64,000 bases of DNA from Petunia secreta (GCA_029990175.1 JARKIP010000038.1:22699501-22763500), one strand, 5' to 3'; counted from the first letter of the stretch, positions 12,040 through 23,797 are shown. Notes: a model not told the origin generated them from the sequence alone. Numbers and translations: made by a program.

Positions 12040-12905
12040 TGTCGTGATAGTGATAGACAAGTCAACCATGAGACGCCATGAGCGGTATGTCTCGTCGGTT
12101 GGTTGTCCGGCAACAGCTTTACATTCTGCACCTGTTTAAATTATGAATTGACAAGTCAACTATGAGACACCATGAGCGGTGTGTCTCGCCGGTTGGTTGT
12201 CCTGCAACAGCTTTATATTATGCACTTGTTTAAATTATGAATCGACAAGTCAACTATGAGACACCATGAGCGGTGTGTCTCACCGGTTGGTTGTCCTGCA
12301 ACAGCTTTATATTATGCACTTGTTTAAATTATGAATCGACAAGTCAACTATGAGACAACATGAGCGGTGTGTCTCGCTGGTTGGTTGTCCTGCAACAGCT
12401 TTATATTATGCACTTGTTTAAATTATGAATTGACAAGTCAACTTTGAGACACCATGAGCGGTGTGTCTCGCCGGTTGGTTGTCCCGCAAAAGTTTTATAT
12501 TTCGCACTTGTTTAAATTATGAATTGACAAGTCAACTATGAGACACCATGAGCGGTGTGTCTCGCCAGTTGGTTGTCCTGCAACAGCTTTATATTATGCA
12601 CTTGTTTAAATTATAAATAGACAAGTCAACTATGAGACACCATGTGCGGTGTGTCTCGTCGGTTGGTTGTCCTGCAAAAGCATTATATTATGTACTTGTT
12701 TAGATTATGAATTGACAAGTCAACTTTGAGACACCATGTGCGGTGTGTCTCGCCAGTTGGTTGTCCTGCAACAGCTTTATATTCTGCACCTACTTTAAAT
12801 TATGAATTGACAAGTCAACTTTGAGACACCATGTGAGGTGTGTCTCACCAGTTGGTTGTCCTACAACAGCTTTAAATTTTGTACATGCTTTAAATCATAA
12901 TTTGA
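12040..12905 (+). repeat. 94-bp tandem array with a hairpin in each unit
   Basis: About nine units; starts of GACAAGTCAAC fall at 12056, 12150, 12244, 12338, 12432, 12526, 12620 and 12714, then 12809, i.e. a 94-95 bp period. Each unit contains GAGACACC, a six-base loop region, then GGTGTGTCTC, flanked by GACAA...TTGTC, so the transcript could fold into a stem of about 50 nt. Units differ by scattered substitutions. Tandem arrays near the 3' end of the internal region are known in Tat-lineage elements; a function for the hairpin is not established. Confidence 0.9.
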
Positions 12906-13379
12906 CAATCAATCTCGAGGCCCTCTGGGCGGAGCATCTCATGAGTTGGTTTGTCTTGCACCGCTTTACATTCTGCAGTAAAATCGCATAGTACATGCTT
13001 TATTTTATATCTTTGCACCTGCTTTAATTATTATCCTGCTCTACTTTTTCAGTTTGGCACCGGGCGGAGCATCTCGCGAGTTGATTTGTCCTGCACTGCT
13101 TTACATTCAACAACAAAATCGCATCGCAATTGCTTTACTTTATGCCTTTGCACCTGCTTTACTCTGTTTTGTTCTACTCTTCAGTTTGACAATCAGCCCT
13201 GAGGCCCTGAGGACGGAGTGTCTCACCAGTTGATTTGACAAGTTGCTCCCGCATTGGTTTACATTCCGCAGCAAAACCACATAGCACCTGCTTTACTTTA
13301 TATCTTTGCACCTGCTTTAATTATTATCCTGCTTTACTTTTTCAGTTTGACAATCATTCTTGAGGTCATCCCGGTGGAG
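12906..13379 (+). repeat. Degenerate continuation of the array
   Basis: Diverged units with recognisable phrases (GGAGCATCTCGCGAGTTG, TTGTCCTGCACTGCTTTAC, CACCTGCTTTA). The nested element splits this zone; matching sequence resumes at 19177-19400. Short ORFs here are repeat artefacts. Confidence 0.75.
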
Positions 13380-14695
13380 TGATGTTTGGCATTTTATGCC
13401 AATATTTCCTTAATATTTCCTTACGTTTGGATACTTTATTCGCTCGTTTTATAGTTTATGAATGTAGTTTTACACTAATTTTATGTCGTGTGTATGTAGG
13501 TTGTTATGCAGTGCAATTGGAGCTTTTAAGAGCATGATTGAGCAAGAAAAGATTGGATTTTGATTGAGGATTGGATCGAGCACACGAAGGCACAACACGA
13601 AACGAGAAAAGGAGGAACGGAACAGGAAAATGGCCTGGCGCCCTAGCCCATGCGCCGCGCCACTTATAGCGCGCAGTGGCTAGGCGCGATTCCTTGTGCG
13701 GCGCGTGCCAAACGCGGGGAGTTTTCGACGGGTTCTGTCCAAGGTCACGCGTTCCGGGGCGCGGGGCGCCCGTTATAGCGCCCCTTGTGCGCGTTTTTAC
13801 TTCCTATTTCGTCTAGGATTGGGTCTAACTTATTACTAGGTGTTTGTAAACCCTATAAATACTCTTTTACTTAGTTTTTGATGAGAGTTCAAACCTTTGG
13901 AGCAAGTTTTGGAGGAGAGGGTAGGAGCCCTAGATGTCTTCTACACAAGTTCTTTCTCTCTTTCTCTTATTCTTCTCTTTAATTCTATAGTTTGTTTGTT
14001 CTCGGGTTAGAGTAAATACATGAAGGTTGATGTTTGAAAGTTGATTTCTATATATTGATTTACCATTATGGATTGTTTATTCTTTCTTGATCATAATTGT
14101 TTGATTATTGAGGCCTGATAATTGAACACTATCTATGGTTTTTAGATTGAACTCGAAAGAGGGAATTTAATTACGCAATAAGAAAGAATAGAACTAGTTT
14201 GTGAACCCGGACATCGGGGAACCAATTTGTGAGTAGGATAGACATATACTTGCTCGCCTAGTTTAACTCATTACAGAATTTGTTAATGCGTGCACGTGAT
14301 TCAACCCATAGACATATAGGGATTGGAGTAGCCTGCATAGACCGTGAAGAATCGAAAGGTTTTCATGGGTACATTTAACCTGTAGTTAGCAATCTAGGAA
14401 ATCAAGAAGTAGAATCAACTGGAAAACTCAACTGGATTGTTCGTAACTCTGACCCGGGACCGTCATCTTTTATTGATAACAACTTAGAATTTGCTCTGTT
14501 ACTTGATTTCAATTACTTATTTTTATTACTTCATTTAGTTAGTAAAATCTCAACCATTGGAAAAAGATCCCTGAATAGTTCTTAGGAAATTGTTTGCTAG
14601 GATTCAGTCTGAATAGTCCTCGTGGGAACGATACTCTACTTATCACTTTATTACTTGTCGACCACGTATACTTGCGTGTGCGTTTGGGAGCAACA
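13380..14695 (+). repeat. 5' LTR of the Athila-like element
   Basis: 1316 bp, TG...CA termini. It has a GC-rich block (13630-13800) in an otherwise AT-rich LTR and a TATA box (TATAAAT, 13854-13860) followed by a pyrimidine-rich leader. It differs from the 3' copy by a 12-bp insertion near 13530 and about 16 substitutions. Confidence 0.95.
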
Positions 14696-14701
14696 AGTTT
14701 T

Positions 14702-14719
14702 TGGCGCCGTTGCCGGGGA
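14702..14719 (+). promoter_or_regulatory. Primer binding site, tRNA-Asp type
   Basis: TGGCGCCGTTGCCGGGGA, six bases after the LTR, is a full complement of the 3' end of plant tRNA-Asp (CCCCGGCAACGGCGCCA). This primer is common in Athila-type elements. Confidence 0.85.
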
Positions 14720-14817
14720 CTAAATTGACTGTTTTCTTTTTGAACAATTTATTATTTTCTATTCAGGTTTAATTTTTTTAATTTTATTTTTAGTTTATTA
14801 TTGTATTACTAGTTTAC

Positions 14818-15807
14818 ATGGCATCTTTTAATGAAAGTGGGTTGAATGATGGTTGCTCAAATTTTATTGATTCTTGTATACTTTGTGGAGGACATCACTT
14901 TTGGAAAAATTGCCTGAGTCTTCCAACCCTGCGAGACTGGTTATGTGAATTTTCTACCACCTTTGATTGGAATTTTTGTAAATTGTGTGGTGGTCGGTGG
15001 AATGATTGTCCTAAGTGTCATGCTCCTTCCCCCAATAATTTTTGTGATGATTCTAATGATGTTTGTGAGTTTGACAGGAGCGATAAAGTGCAGGTTGTTA
15101 GCGAAACTTGGCTAATGGAGCAAGCCAAACTCTTAGAAGCTTATGGGGATTTCAGGAGTGAACTTGCAAATATGACGAAGCAATTTATAGAAGAGAGGGT
15201 TGTGCTCAGGCAAGAGATCAACGAATTTGGCTTGACTATTCACGATTTGGAGGAGAATTTGAGTGATATGGTTGAGGTGTCTAATGCCCAATTATCAGTT
15301 GTCGTGAATAGTAGATTTGAGATAGAAGAGCTTAGAAGCCAATTTGAGGAGCAAAAAGTGGAATTCCTACCATTCGACCCAATAGCAGTTGATGATGCCA
15401 AGGTTGAGGAAATCACATTAGAGTCAAGTGAGGAAATAGAAAACATCATAGGTGAGGACTCTAGTGTTTGTGCAAGTGAGGGTGTCAAAAGTAATGCAAC
15501 TTTAGAATTGAAGCACATTGGACCTCATTCCAATCATTTTTCAACATTGTGTTTGGATGGTGACATGAAAATTGAGCCACCCGAGCCTATGAAGAAACAA
15601 AAGGAGGAGGAACAAGGTGCCTATATTTTAGAGTTTGTGATGCCGAGGAGACAAAACGACATCCCTCATTTAAAGGCTAAGAAGTGCAAAATGCGGCATT
15701 GTTTACTTGGTCCTGTTGTATTTTTGCCACCACCCCAATACCATAGTTGTAAACTTGAGACAAAGTTGGGGATTCAATTCATTAGTTCAAAGTGGAGACA
15801 AAAGTGA
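14818..15807 (+). CDS. Gag-position protein of the Athila-like element, 329 aa, function unrecognised
   Basis: The only long ORF of the element, starting about 120 bp after the 5' LTR, where gag normally lies. Near the N-terminus are Cys/His clusters: CILCGGHHFWKNC (about residues 20-32, zinc-knuckle-like but with atypical spacing) and CKLCGGRWNDCPKC (about 55-68). Residues about 95-180 are predicted coiled coil (WLMEQAKLLEAYGDF, then heptad-like E/L/V-rich sequence to FEEQKVEFLPF). The C-terminal third is acidic, then basic (MKKQKEEEQG, LKAKKCKMRHC, SSKWRQK). I see no capsid-domain match. The clusters suggest nucleic-acid binding; packaging of its own RNA is a guess. The frame is intact, unlike most transposon ORFs here. 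Confidence 0.65.
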   Translation: MASFNESGLNDGCSNFIDSCILCGGHHFWKNCLSLPTLRDWLCEFSTTFDWNFCKLCGGRWNDCPKCHAPSPNNFCDDSNDVCEFDRSDKVQVVSETWLMEQAKLLEAYGDFRSELANMTKQFIEERVVLRQEINEFGLTIHDLEENLSDMVEVSNAQLSVVVNSRFEIEELRSQFEEQKVEFLPFDPIAVDDAKVEEITLESSEEIENIIGEDSSVCASEGVKSNATLELKHIGPHSNHFSTLCLDGDMKIEPPEPMKKQKEEEQGAYILEFVMPRRQNDIPHLKAKKCKMRHCLLGPVVFLPPPQYHSCKLETKLGIQFISSKWRQK

Positions 15808-17872
15808 TGAAGTTGTCTTCGTCGTGCCACGACGTTAACTAAGGCGCTTCTTGGGAGGCAACCCAATTTGCTTGCTTTACTTTTATTTATTTTTATTAGT
15901 ATTATTATGGTTGTATATTACTTTGGGTGATTCTTTGGATTGCAGGTTCATGTAATGTCGAGGCTAAGTGTGGGGTGTCCCCACCCTTGCCTAATGTTGA
16001 TGACCTGATGAGGGAAGTCTGAGTACCTCATACTATATGGAAGCTTGGAGGATGCTAGCACCAAGGACTAGAATCTTCAGGGAAGTTTTCTTTACCTTGC
16101 GCTTGCTTATTTTTAGCACTGAGGACAGTGCTTAGTTTAAGTGTGGGGTGGGGAACTACCCTTTATTTATTTTTGAGGTTAGGGATGCATGTACCGTAGG
16201 ATTTTTCTTTTGTCACTTGACTTTATTTTTATTTGTTTCTTGCTTTAATATATGAAAGAAAAAAATAATTAGAAAACCAATGAAAAATTCCAAAAAGATT
16301 TTTCTTTTAGTTTTTATTAGTGGTACATGTCATCCACCCCGTGGTTTTTCTTATGGCCTCGGTTCTTTTCCACGGGGAGGCCTTTGAACCGGATAGTATT
16401 TCTATTTTTAGGATTAGGATAGTTAGTTGTAGATGACCCTAGACGAAGGAAATAGGTAGAATGCTAGGTGCCTTTGATTTGTTTGATACCGGTGGACTTG
16501 AATTGATTGCATGTGCTATTTGTGGTGTCTTTTGGTTTTAAATTATGATGCATGCCTAGAGAAAAAAACATGGAACAACCCCCTTGAGATGCTTGAGTCC
16601 GCTTGCTTGACTTGATTGTGAACCTTTGTGCATGAGTGCTTAATTTTCCACAAGTTGCATTCTAGATGCTTGATTGAGAGTTGTTGATGGAACCTTTTTG
16701 TGTGGACCATGTGCGATGTGTGTGGGAGGCATATTCTTGTTGCTCCATGTTGCATATTAATGTCTAGAACTTGCCCCGTGTGTGTGCAAAGCGAAATCCT
16801 AGGTTTGCTCTAGTTGGGAAATGATACAAGGCCTTCTTTTGATTTGCCTACCCTTACATATATACCTTGAAAAAAATTGTTGTGATTTCTTTGACCCTTT
16901 TTGTTGGCACCCACACCCCGAGCCTACCCACTTGTTCTAAATTGTCTCTTTTGGCCCTTTACTCCTTAAGCACTTTAGTTAATATTGTGATAGTATTTTG
17001 GAGTTGTGGTTGGATTTTGGGAGGTTTTCGAGTGGAGCTAATGAAGGGGAATAATTGTAAAATTTTTGAAGTAGTGAAAGGCATTGGCAAGGTTGGATGA
17101 AATTGAAATAAGAAAAGAAAAAATAGCAAAGTTGAAAAGAAAGAAAAAAAATTGTGGAAAAAGAAATAAAAAAGAAAAAAAGATATCCATTCCTTGCTAG
17201 TGTGTACTTATATGAAAAATGCTACTTGTGAGAAGGTGTATGTGTAGAAGTTGTTGATTTGGGTGGCTTGATGAGATTGATGATTAATTTAAATTGTGAT
17301 GTATTAAAGTGCTTAGGGAGGTAGTCACTATTACCATATGTATCCTACCCGCCCCTTAGCCTACATTACGACCTTTCTAAAGTCCTAGTTAATCCCGATT
17401 GGAGTGAGCTTACATTAGTGGAGTCCTACACTACGGGCAAGCTTATGGTACATTGTGTGTGACATGTGAGATTTTCATGAGAGTGAGTGAATTCATTTAT
17501 TGCCCCCGTTCTATTCATGATATTGATTTTGTGTGTGATTTTTGGGGGGGCACTCTTTTGCTTCATATTGGTGAGGGCACGTGGTTTGCATGTAATAGGT
17601 GAAGTTGGTGGCTTCTTGGTTGAGTAGATAGGTGTGATTTTGTGGGAGCATGGTTGCAATAAGTTGAGTTTGTGCACTTGAGCTATTTTGGGGCGGTTGT
17701 TCTCATATTTTTGGTTTTGGTAAATTGTTGGCATGTTTGTGGATCCATAGTAGTCATGTGCGCATTTGTTCAATGATCGGTATCAACCATAGTCATGGGC
17801 AGACCTGTTCTACCTAGGTTGGAAGTTATTTGTGATTGCTCGAGGGCGAGCAAAGGTTCAAGTGTGGGGTGG
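15808..17872 (+). other. Non-coding 3' half of the Athila-like element
   Basis: Directly after the ORF is a conserved block: GTCGTGCCACGACGTTAA, then GCGCTTCTTGGGAGGCAACC (about 15818-15868), a phrase I associate with other plant Ty3 elements. The phrase AAGTGTGGGGT occurs at about 15966, 16138 and 17859; the last is the polypurine tract next to the 3' LTR. A purine-rich run lies at 17100-17190. No pol motif was found. Confidence 0.7.
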
Positions 17873-19176
17873 TGATGTTTGGCATTTTATGCCAATATTT
17901 CCTTAATATTTCCTTACATTTGGATACTTTATTCGCTCGTTTTATAGTTTATGAATGTGGTTTTACACTAATTTTATGTCGTGTGTATGTAGGTTGTTAT
18001 GCAGTGCAATTGGAGCTTTTGAGCAAGAAAAGATTGGATTTTGATTGAGGATTGGATCGAGCACACGAAGGCACAACACGAAACGAGAAAAGGAGGAACG
18101 GAACAGGAAAATGGCCTGGCGCTCTAGCCCATGCGCCGCGCCACTTATAGCGCGCAGTGGCTAGGCGCGATTCCTTGTGCGGCGCGTGCCAAACGCGGGG
18201 AGTTTTCGACGGGTTCTGTCCAAGGTCACGCGTTCCGGGGCGCGGGGCGCCCGTTATAGCGCCCCTTGTGCGCATTTTTACTTCCTATTTCGTCTAGGAT
18301 TGGGTCTAACTTATTAGTAGGTGTTTGTAAACCCTATAAATACTCTTTTACTTAGTTTTTTATGAGAGTTCAGACCTTTGGAGCAAGTTTTGGAGGAGAG
18401 GGGAGGAGCCCTAGATGTCTTCTACACAAGTTCTTTCTCTCTTTCTCTTATTCTTCTCTTTAATTCTATAGTTTGTTTGTTCTCGGGTTAGAGTAAATAC
18501 ATGAAGGTTGATGTTTGAAAGTTGATTTCAATATATTGATTTACCATTATGGATTGTTTATTCTTTCTTGATCATAATCGTTTGATTATTGAGGCCTGAT
18601 AATTGAACACTATCTATGGTTTTTAGATTGAACTCGAAAGAGGGAATTTAATTACGCAATAAGAAAGAATAGAACTAGTTTGTGAACCCGGACATCGGGG
18701 AACCAATTTGTGAGTAGGATAGACATATACTTGCTCGCCTAGTTTAACTCATTACAGAATTCATTAATGTGTGCACGTAATTCAACCCATAGACATATAG
18801 GGATTGGAGTAGCCTGCATAGACCGTGAAGAATCGAAAGGTTTTCATGGGTACATTTAACCTGTAGTTAGCAATCTAGGAAATCAAGAAGTAGAATCAAC
18901 TGGAAAACTCAACTGGATTGTTCGTAACTCTGACCCGGGACCGTCATCTTTTATTGATAACAACTTAGAATTTGCTCTGTTACTTGATTTCAATTACTTA
19001 TTTTTATTACTGCATTTAGTTAGTAAAATCTCAACCATTGGAAAAAGATCCCTGAATAGTTCTTAGGAAATTTTTTGCTAGGATTCAGTCTGAATAGTCC
19101 TCGTGGGAACGATACTCTACTTATCACTTTATTACTTGTCGACCACGTATACTTGCGTGTGCGTTTGGGAGCAACA
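17873..19176 (+). repeat. 3' LTR of the Athila-like element
   Basis: 1304 bp, about 99 percent identical by eye to 13380-14695, preceded by the purine tract and followed by the target duplication TGGAG. Confidence 0.95.
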
Positions 19177-19181
19177 TGGAG

Positions 19182-19933
19182 CATCTCGCTAGTTGATTTG
19201 TCCTGCACTGCTTTACATTCCACAACAAAATCGCATTGCAATTGCTTTACTTTATGTCTTTGCACCTGCTTTACTCTGTCTTGTTCTACTTTTCAGTTTG
19301 ACAATCAGCCCCGAGGCCCTCCGGTCGAAGTGTCTCATCAGTTTATTTGACAAGTTGCTCCTGCATTGCTTTATATTCCGCAGCAAAATCATTATGAAGT
19401 CTACCAACAACCCTGAAGTTATCTTAACTCACAAAACCATATTGCTTCTTCAGCTGATTGAAAGACACTTATGAATGATATCGCAACCCGCATTCACAAA
19501 TGATTTTAGCAGCACCGCAGCAGCATTTGGAGCATAACGTGGAAGTTTTTCTTAGCAGTGAACTGGGGCAATCGTTGATATGAGCTAGACTCGTTAATGA
19601 GGATCTGAAGAATCGCACTCGAACAAGCAAATTCTATCCTAATCTTTTGTTTTTGGATTAGGACGTCAGTTTGAATTCTTTCCCATTCGTGCGTCCTTTT
19701 CTATCAATCGTGCGAGTTTTCGAATCTAAGTATCGTCGAACTACATATGGCCTGATTCTCTTTCAGCCCGAGATATGTAGAAAACTCGAAAACAGGAGTT
19801 CGGCCATGTCCATAAGCCTCGCACTTTGGTCCTTGGAATCGAAGTCCTTGGCTTTATCGTGACAAAATTGGTTTCTCGTCAACTTCTTTACCCTAAAAAC
19901 TCTTTCATCCTTTTTCGGGTAAAGAGGGGCAGC
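19182..19933 (+). other. 3' interior end of the Tat-like element with polypurine tract
   Basis: 19182-19400 continues the degenerate array interrupted at 13379. The rest is unique AT-rich sequence with one AACTGGGGCA (about 19560). AAAGAGGGGCAGC (19921-19933) abuts the 3' LTR and serves as plus-strand primer in this class. Confidence 0.75.
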
Positions 19934-22896
19934 TGTTGATGCCCAATTTTGTCCCGAAAATTTTAATTAATCATCTAAATAAAATTCAATTTCAAAATTT
20001 TAATAGTGCATTAATGAAATTTGGAAGAAAGGCTAAGTTTCGCAAAGCATAGCTAAATTTCAGGCTACTCGTGCAACCCCTTCAATTTCCAATTAACCTA
20101 AGAAAGAGCTAATTTTATTCCTATATCTTAAATTTAGCCTAAACATGCAACATCCCTATTTTGATAATTTAACTTTAAAAGGGGGCTAAATGTGCAAGCC
20201 CATCCCGTTCCAGCCTATCTTTGCAAAAACAATTACACACACCACACATAAACCCCTCCCCAATTCAGGACCCACGCAAAAAAATCCCTAACCCGCATCC
20301 CATTTCTAAACCCAATGACCCAATCAATTTCCCCCCAAATTTCAAACGAAAATCAGTCCAAAATCTTGTACTCTCGTGGTCCCTCCATCTCCACATCATC
20401 CTCATCGTACACCTTATCCATTTTCTGTCTGTTAGGGGGTCGTTTTGGGTATTTTTCCCACAACCCTAGAACCCTAAATTTTTTACTGATATAAATAGAA
20501 GGCGAGAAGAGGAGAAAAGAGAGATTTTCAGTTCTGGAGCAGCGACAAGAAGAATGAGAGTGAGAGTTGGGTTTTAAGTTCTAGGGTTCAAATTTTAGAA
20601 AGAGAACATAGGAAAAGACACAAAAATAGCAGCATTCTTTGAGTTTAAATTTTCGTTTAGTATCACTGTTTCTTCCGTTGTTTTGGATTGGTATATCGCG
20701 TTTTGTGTTTGAGTCGCTGCGTCGCTTTTGTTCGAGTCACATTCTTCGGATCCCTTGCCCCGGATCACTGATCCGCAAAAGGTAATAATCCTCTCCTTTC
20801 CTTTATTTTCAGTCTCTGTTTTCTTCATTTTATTAGTGCTCTTGTTAGCTTGTTAAAACTCTAGTATGAAATCAGTTAATGTATGCTTATAGATATTGGA
20901 TAAAGGAAGAGTGAATCGGTTTATTTCAAGTGTCTTGTATCTTAAAAGCGTGTCTAGCAGCAGCTGTTTCCTGTATCGGTTTCTTTGAGTCTTAATTAGT
21001 TGGCAACCTAGTCTAGGTAGTAATGTCTGTTTAAATAAAGCTAAGATAAACATTTTTATGAAGTTGAAAGTTTTAGTGTTGTTCAAGGAGTCTTTTGGTT
21101 CAAGTTTTCAGGGTGTATGTGAAATGTATGCAAGTTTCATGTGTGCTTATGTACTCAGATGGTATGTATGTGTGTTCATATTTGTTTTGCTTGTGTGTGA
21201 AGGTAGTTTAGGTGTTGGTCCTATAGTTTTTGGTGTGAGAAGATGTTTGTGTGTGAATGTTTAGTGTGATGTAAGGAGTTAAAGAGGGTGTTTTCATTGC
21301 TTCTGGTATATTGGGGTGCAGGGAAAAGGTTAAGCTTTATCTTAGACTTTCTCTAGGTGCTGCAGGTGTATGTAGTTATTCTGGATATCCTTGGACGATC
21401 AGGGGATTCTGTTCTTGATGTTTGATGAGTTGATGCAGAGGTAAGGGGTTTTGTTTAGTTCAGTTCTTGGATTGTGAAGATTGAATGAGGGAATAGGTAG
21501 CAGCAGGGTCAGTTTCCATGAGTTGGTGAGGAGCTCAGGGGTTGGTCTTGGATGTTGTGGTTGGTTCAGGGAGTTGATGGGAGTTGTTTTGGTAAGCCTA
21601 GTCCTGGTAGTCCAGGAAGGTTTATGCAGTTATAGTTGTTCCAGGGCAGCAGGGCCTTAATTGTTCTGGTTGGCCTAGAGAGAATGTTCCAGGGCTGTTA
21701 GGTTGTTTCCTATTTCTTGTGATGTTTTGGAGGATCTGTGAGTTAAAGGTTAGAGCAGCAGTAGAGGGTGTTAATTCAGTTCTGGCAGTGAAAGTATGAA
21801 TGTTCGGTTCAATTGTAGGGAGTAGGTGAGGGTATGTGAGCTGAATGTTAGGTTGGTGGGATCAGTCGGCCTGCAGCCAGGTTTTTGTTTCCCTCTGGTT
21901 TCCTTTGTTGGACCTATCATTGTCTTTGAAGTTGCCTGCCTATTCTTTCTTTGTGCAATGATCGGAAATATGCATGCTCCGTCAAAGACCTATTTTCTCT
22001 AATGTTAAAAGTAGGTGCCCAGTTTGTTTTGTGAGTTTATGTTCTAATTTTTATGCTGAACTAGTGTGAGGTACCTTGATGATATACGTTCCTGGTTCTT
22101 GATGGAAATGAGTTAATCTCTTAGGAAATTTGATGAGTCATTACTTATAGTGTTGGAATAAAAATGTCAAATGAAGAACAATTAATTGCAGTACATTTAG
22201 TAACATTGTTAACTTCACTTTCTGCTTGGATTCTAGACATCATAGCTTTAAATATTTCTTGCCTTTACAACCACTTTGGTTATTTCCTTATAAAACTATT
22301 GCATCTAGTAATTCTTTCCTCTTCTTTCATGTTGTATATGATGGTAAATTGAACTTACTATTCAGTCTGCTAAGAATGAAGCTAAAAATTTCAAGAATGG
22401 CACAATGGCAATACTATTATTTATGTGTATTCGTTTATGATCCTGCCTTAATTTGTTCATCTGATTCGCATTGTTTAAGTTTCCCCTTATAGTTGCTAAT
22501 TCCTTTTCTCTTTTATGTCTTGGCATGAACACCCTTTGGGACGAATTGGTTAAAACTCAATTGGGATTGACTCATTGGCTTGGAGTCGTATTAGGGTCAA
22601 AGCTCGGGCTCAAGTTTTCAAGATCTTTAGAAATTTTAGAAAATCCAAGGCTCCCGCGAGTTTGTCAAATTCCCGGGTTCTATCTTTAACTTTGCATTCT
22701 TTTTTAGGATATTAATATAAATAAATGTGTAAAATATTTTATTTATCAATAATATTTGATTGTTTGTATATTGCTTTACTTTATGATCATTACCTTTTAT
22801 TTTGAAGTAGTTATTTAATTTATTACAAATTGGGGCCATCTTAGCAAATGCGTGCAAGTAAAAAAAATACTTTGCAAATAAGATTTTATTCGATTA

Positions 22897-22932
<36 letters not shown>

Positions 22933-23245
22933 TATTATTTTTAAATAATTCTTTCGCAAGAAAAGCGCACTTGTAAATATTTGGAAACCTGTCGGATTAA
23001 CCGTTGTTAACAGAATTTCGAAAGTGCCTTAAAAACCTTCTTTCGAAATTAACAAAACCTCTTACTGTAGAATCTCTGAAAGACTGAATTTTTCCAAAAA
23101 TGGAGTTTTGCACGCATTTGCTTATTTGGTTCCCTGTTTTTCTTAAATTGGGTGGCGACTCCAAAAACTCCAAAAGAGTTAGTCCATTCAGTTGATATTC
23201 CTAAATAGTAGCCTTTCGGGGTTAATTTTTTTTGGGAGTTCAACA
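19934..23245 (+). repeat. 3' LTR of the non-autonomous Tat-like element
   Basis: 3312 bp; starts TGTTGATGCCC, ends GAGTTCAACA, followed by ATTAT. It keeps a block of about 260 bp deleted from the 5' LTR. TATA box at 20490-20497; (TTA)n at about 22899-22933. TGGCGACTCC occurs inside it at 23153-23162 (see findings). Confidence 0.92.
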
Positions 23246-23250
23246 ATTAT

Positions 23251-23797
23251 GAACGAGGTCATACGGTGGGAGTGGCCGTAGTGGAAAACAAGATGCGAGA
23301 GCAAAGCTAAGATAGTTCGGACATGTGAAAATGAGGAATACAGATGCCCCAGTAAGAACGTGCGAGAGATTTGTTGTTATAGGTCTATGGTAGATGTAGA
23401 CCAAAAAGAATGAGGTGATTAGGCAGGACGTGGCTCACCTCCAAATCACCAAGGACACGACTAGATAAAAATGTGTGGAGGTCGAGATTAGGGTAGATGG
23501 TTATAAAGTAGTCGAGCGATTTATATTATATTAACATTAGTATTATTCTTATATAGGTTATTTTTGTCTTAGTCTTCATGTGTATTGCTACTGTTGTTCC
23601 GTTTACCTTGGTTATCTTGAATTTTTATATATATCATGGTATTTTCATCTTATTTTTTAAAATCTATTTTCAAAATATTTTTCTTTAGCTGTGTCTATCG
23701 GAAACAGCCTCTCCACTTTAGTAAGATAAGGTTTGTGTGCATCTCACCTTGCAAACCTCACTTGTGGAATAACACTGAGTATGTTGTTGTTATAACA
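23251..23797 (+). pseudogene. RTE-type LINE, segment 3 (C-terminus and 3' end)
   Basis: Continues segment 2 after removing the LTR element: MNEVIRW (joined across the junction), VENKMRE, then frame-broken FGHVKMRNTDAPVRTCERF and a tail equivalent to LDKNVWRSRLG (to about 23490). The 3' UTR ends with the block typical of plant RTE LINEs: CACCTTGCAAACC, CACTTGTGGAAT, AACACTGAGTATGTTGTTGTT (about 23747-23797), the GTT-rich tail. Confidence 0.85.

Larger units (their letters stand above)
13380..19176 (+). mobile_element. Athila-like non-autonomous LTR retrotransposon, 5797 bp
   Basis: LTRs at 13380-14695 and 17873-19176 begin TGATGTTTGGC and end GGGAGCAACA. The target duplication TGGAG lies at 13375-13379 and 19177-19181. 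It has a tRNA-Asp primer site, one gag-position ORF, a polypurine tract AAGTGTGGGGTGG, and no protease, RT or integrase. Primer, polypurine tract and the GGGAGGCAACCCA block after the ORF resemble Athila-type Ty3 elements; the assignment is tentative. About 16 substitutions plus a 12-bp indel separate the two LTRs by eye (about 1.2 percent), so it is fairly recent. Confidence 0.93.
6037..23245 (+). mobile_element. Non-autonomous Tat-like LTR retrotransposon, 17.2 kb including a nested element
   Basis: Long LTRs (6037-9157 and 19934-23245) begin TGTTGAYRCCCAATTTTGTC and end TTCAACA (TTCAATA in the 5' copy). The 5-bp target duplication ATTAT lies at 6032-6036 and 23246-23250. A primer site matching plant tRNA-Arg follows the 5' LTR, and a purine tract AAAGAGGGGCAGC precedes the 3' LTR. 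The roughly 5 kb of interior left after removing the nested element has no gag or pol, so mobility would need proteins from a relative (LARD-like). Large LTRs and the tRNA-Arg primer place it near Tat/Ogre-type Ty3 elements; this is inference because no coding domain is present. Confidence 0.9.

Noticed and set aside
12040..12905. CRISPR-like array of regular repeats
   Set aside because: The context is plant nuclear retrotransposon DNA; the whole 94-bp unit is repeated, with no unique spacers.
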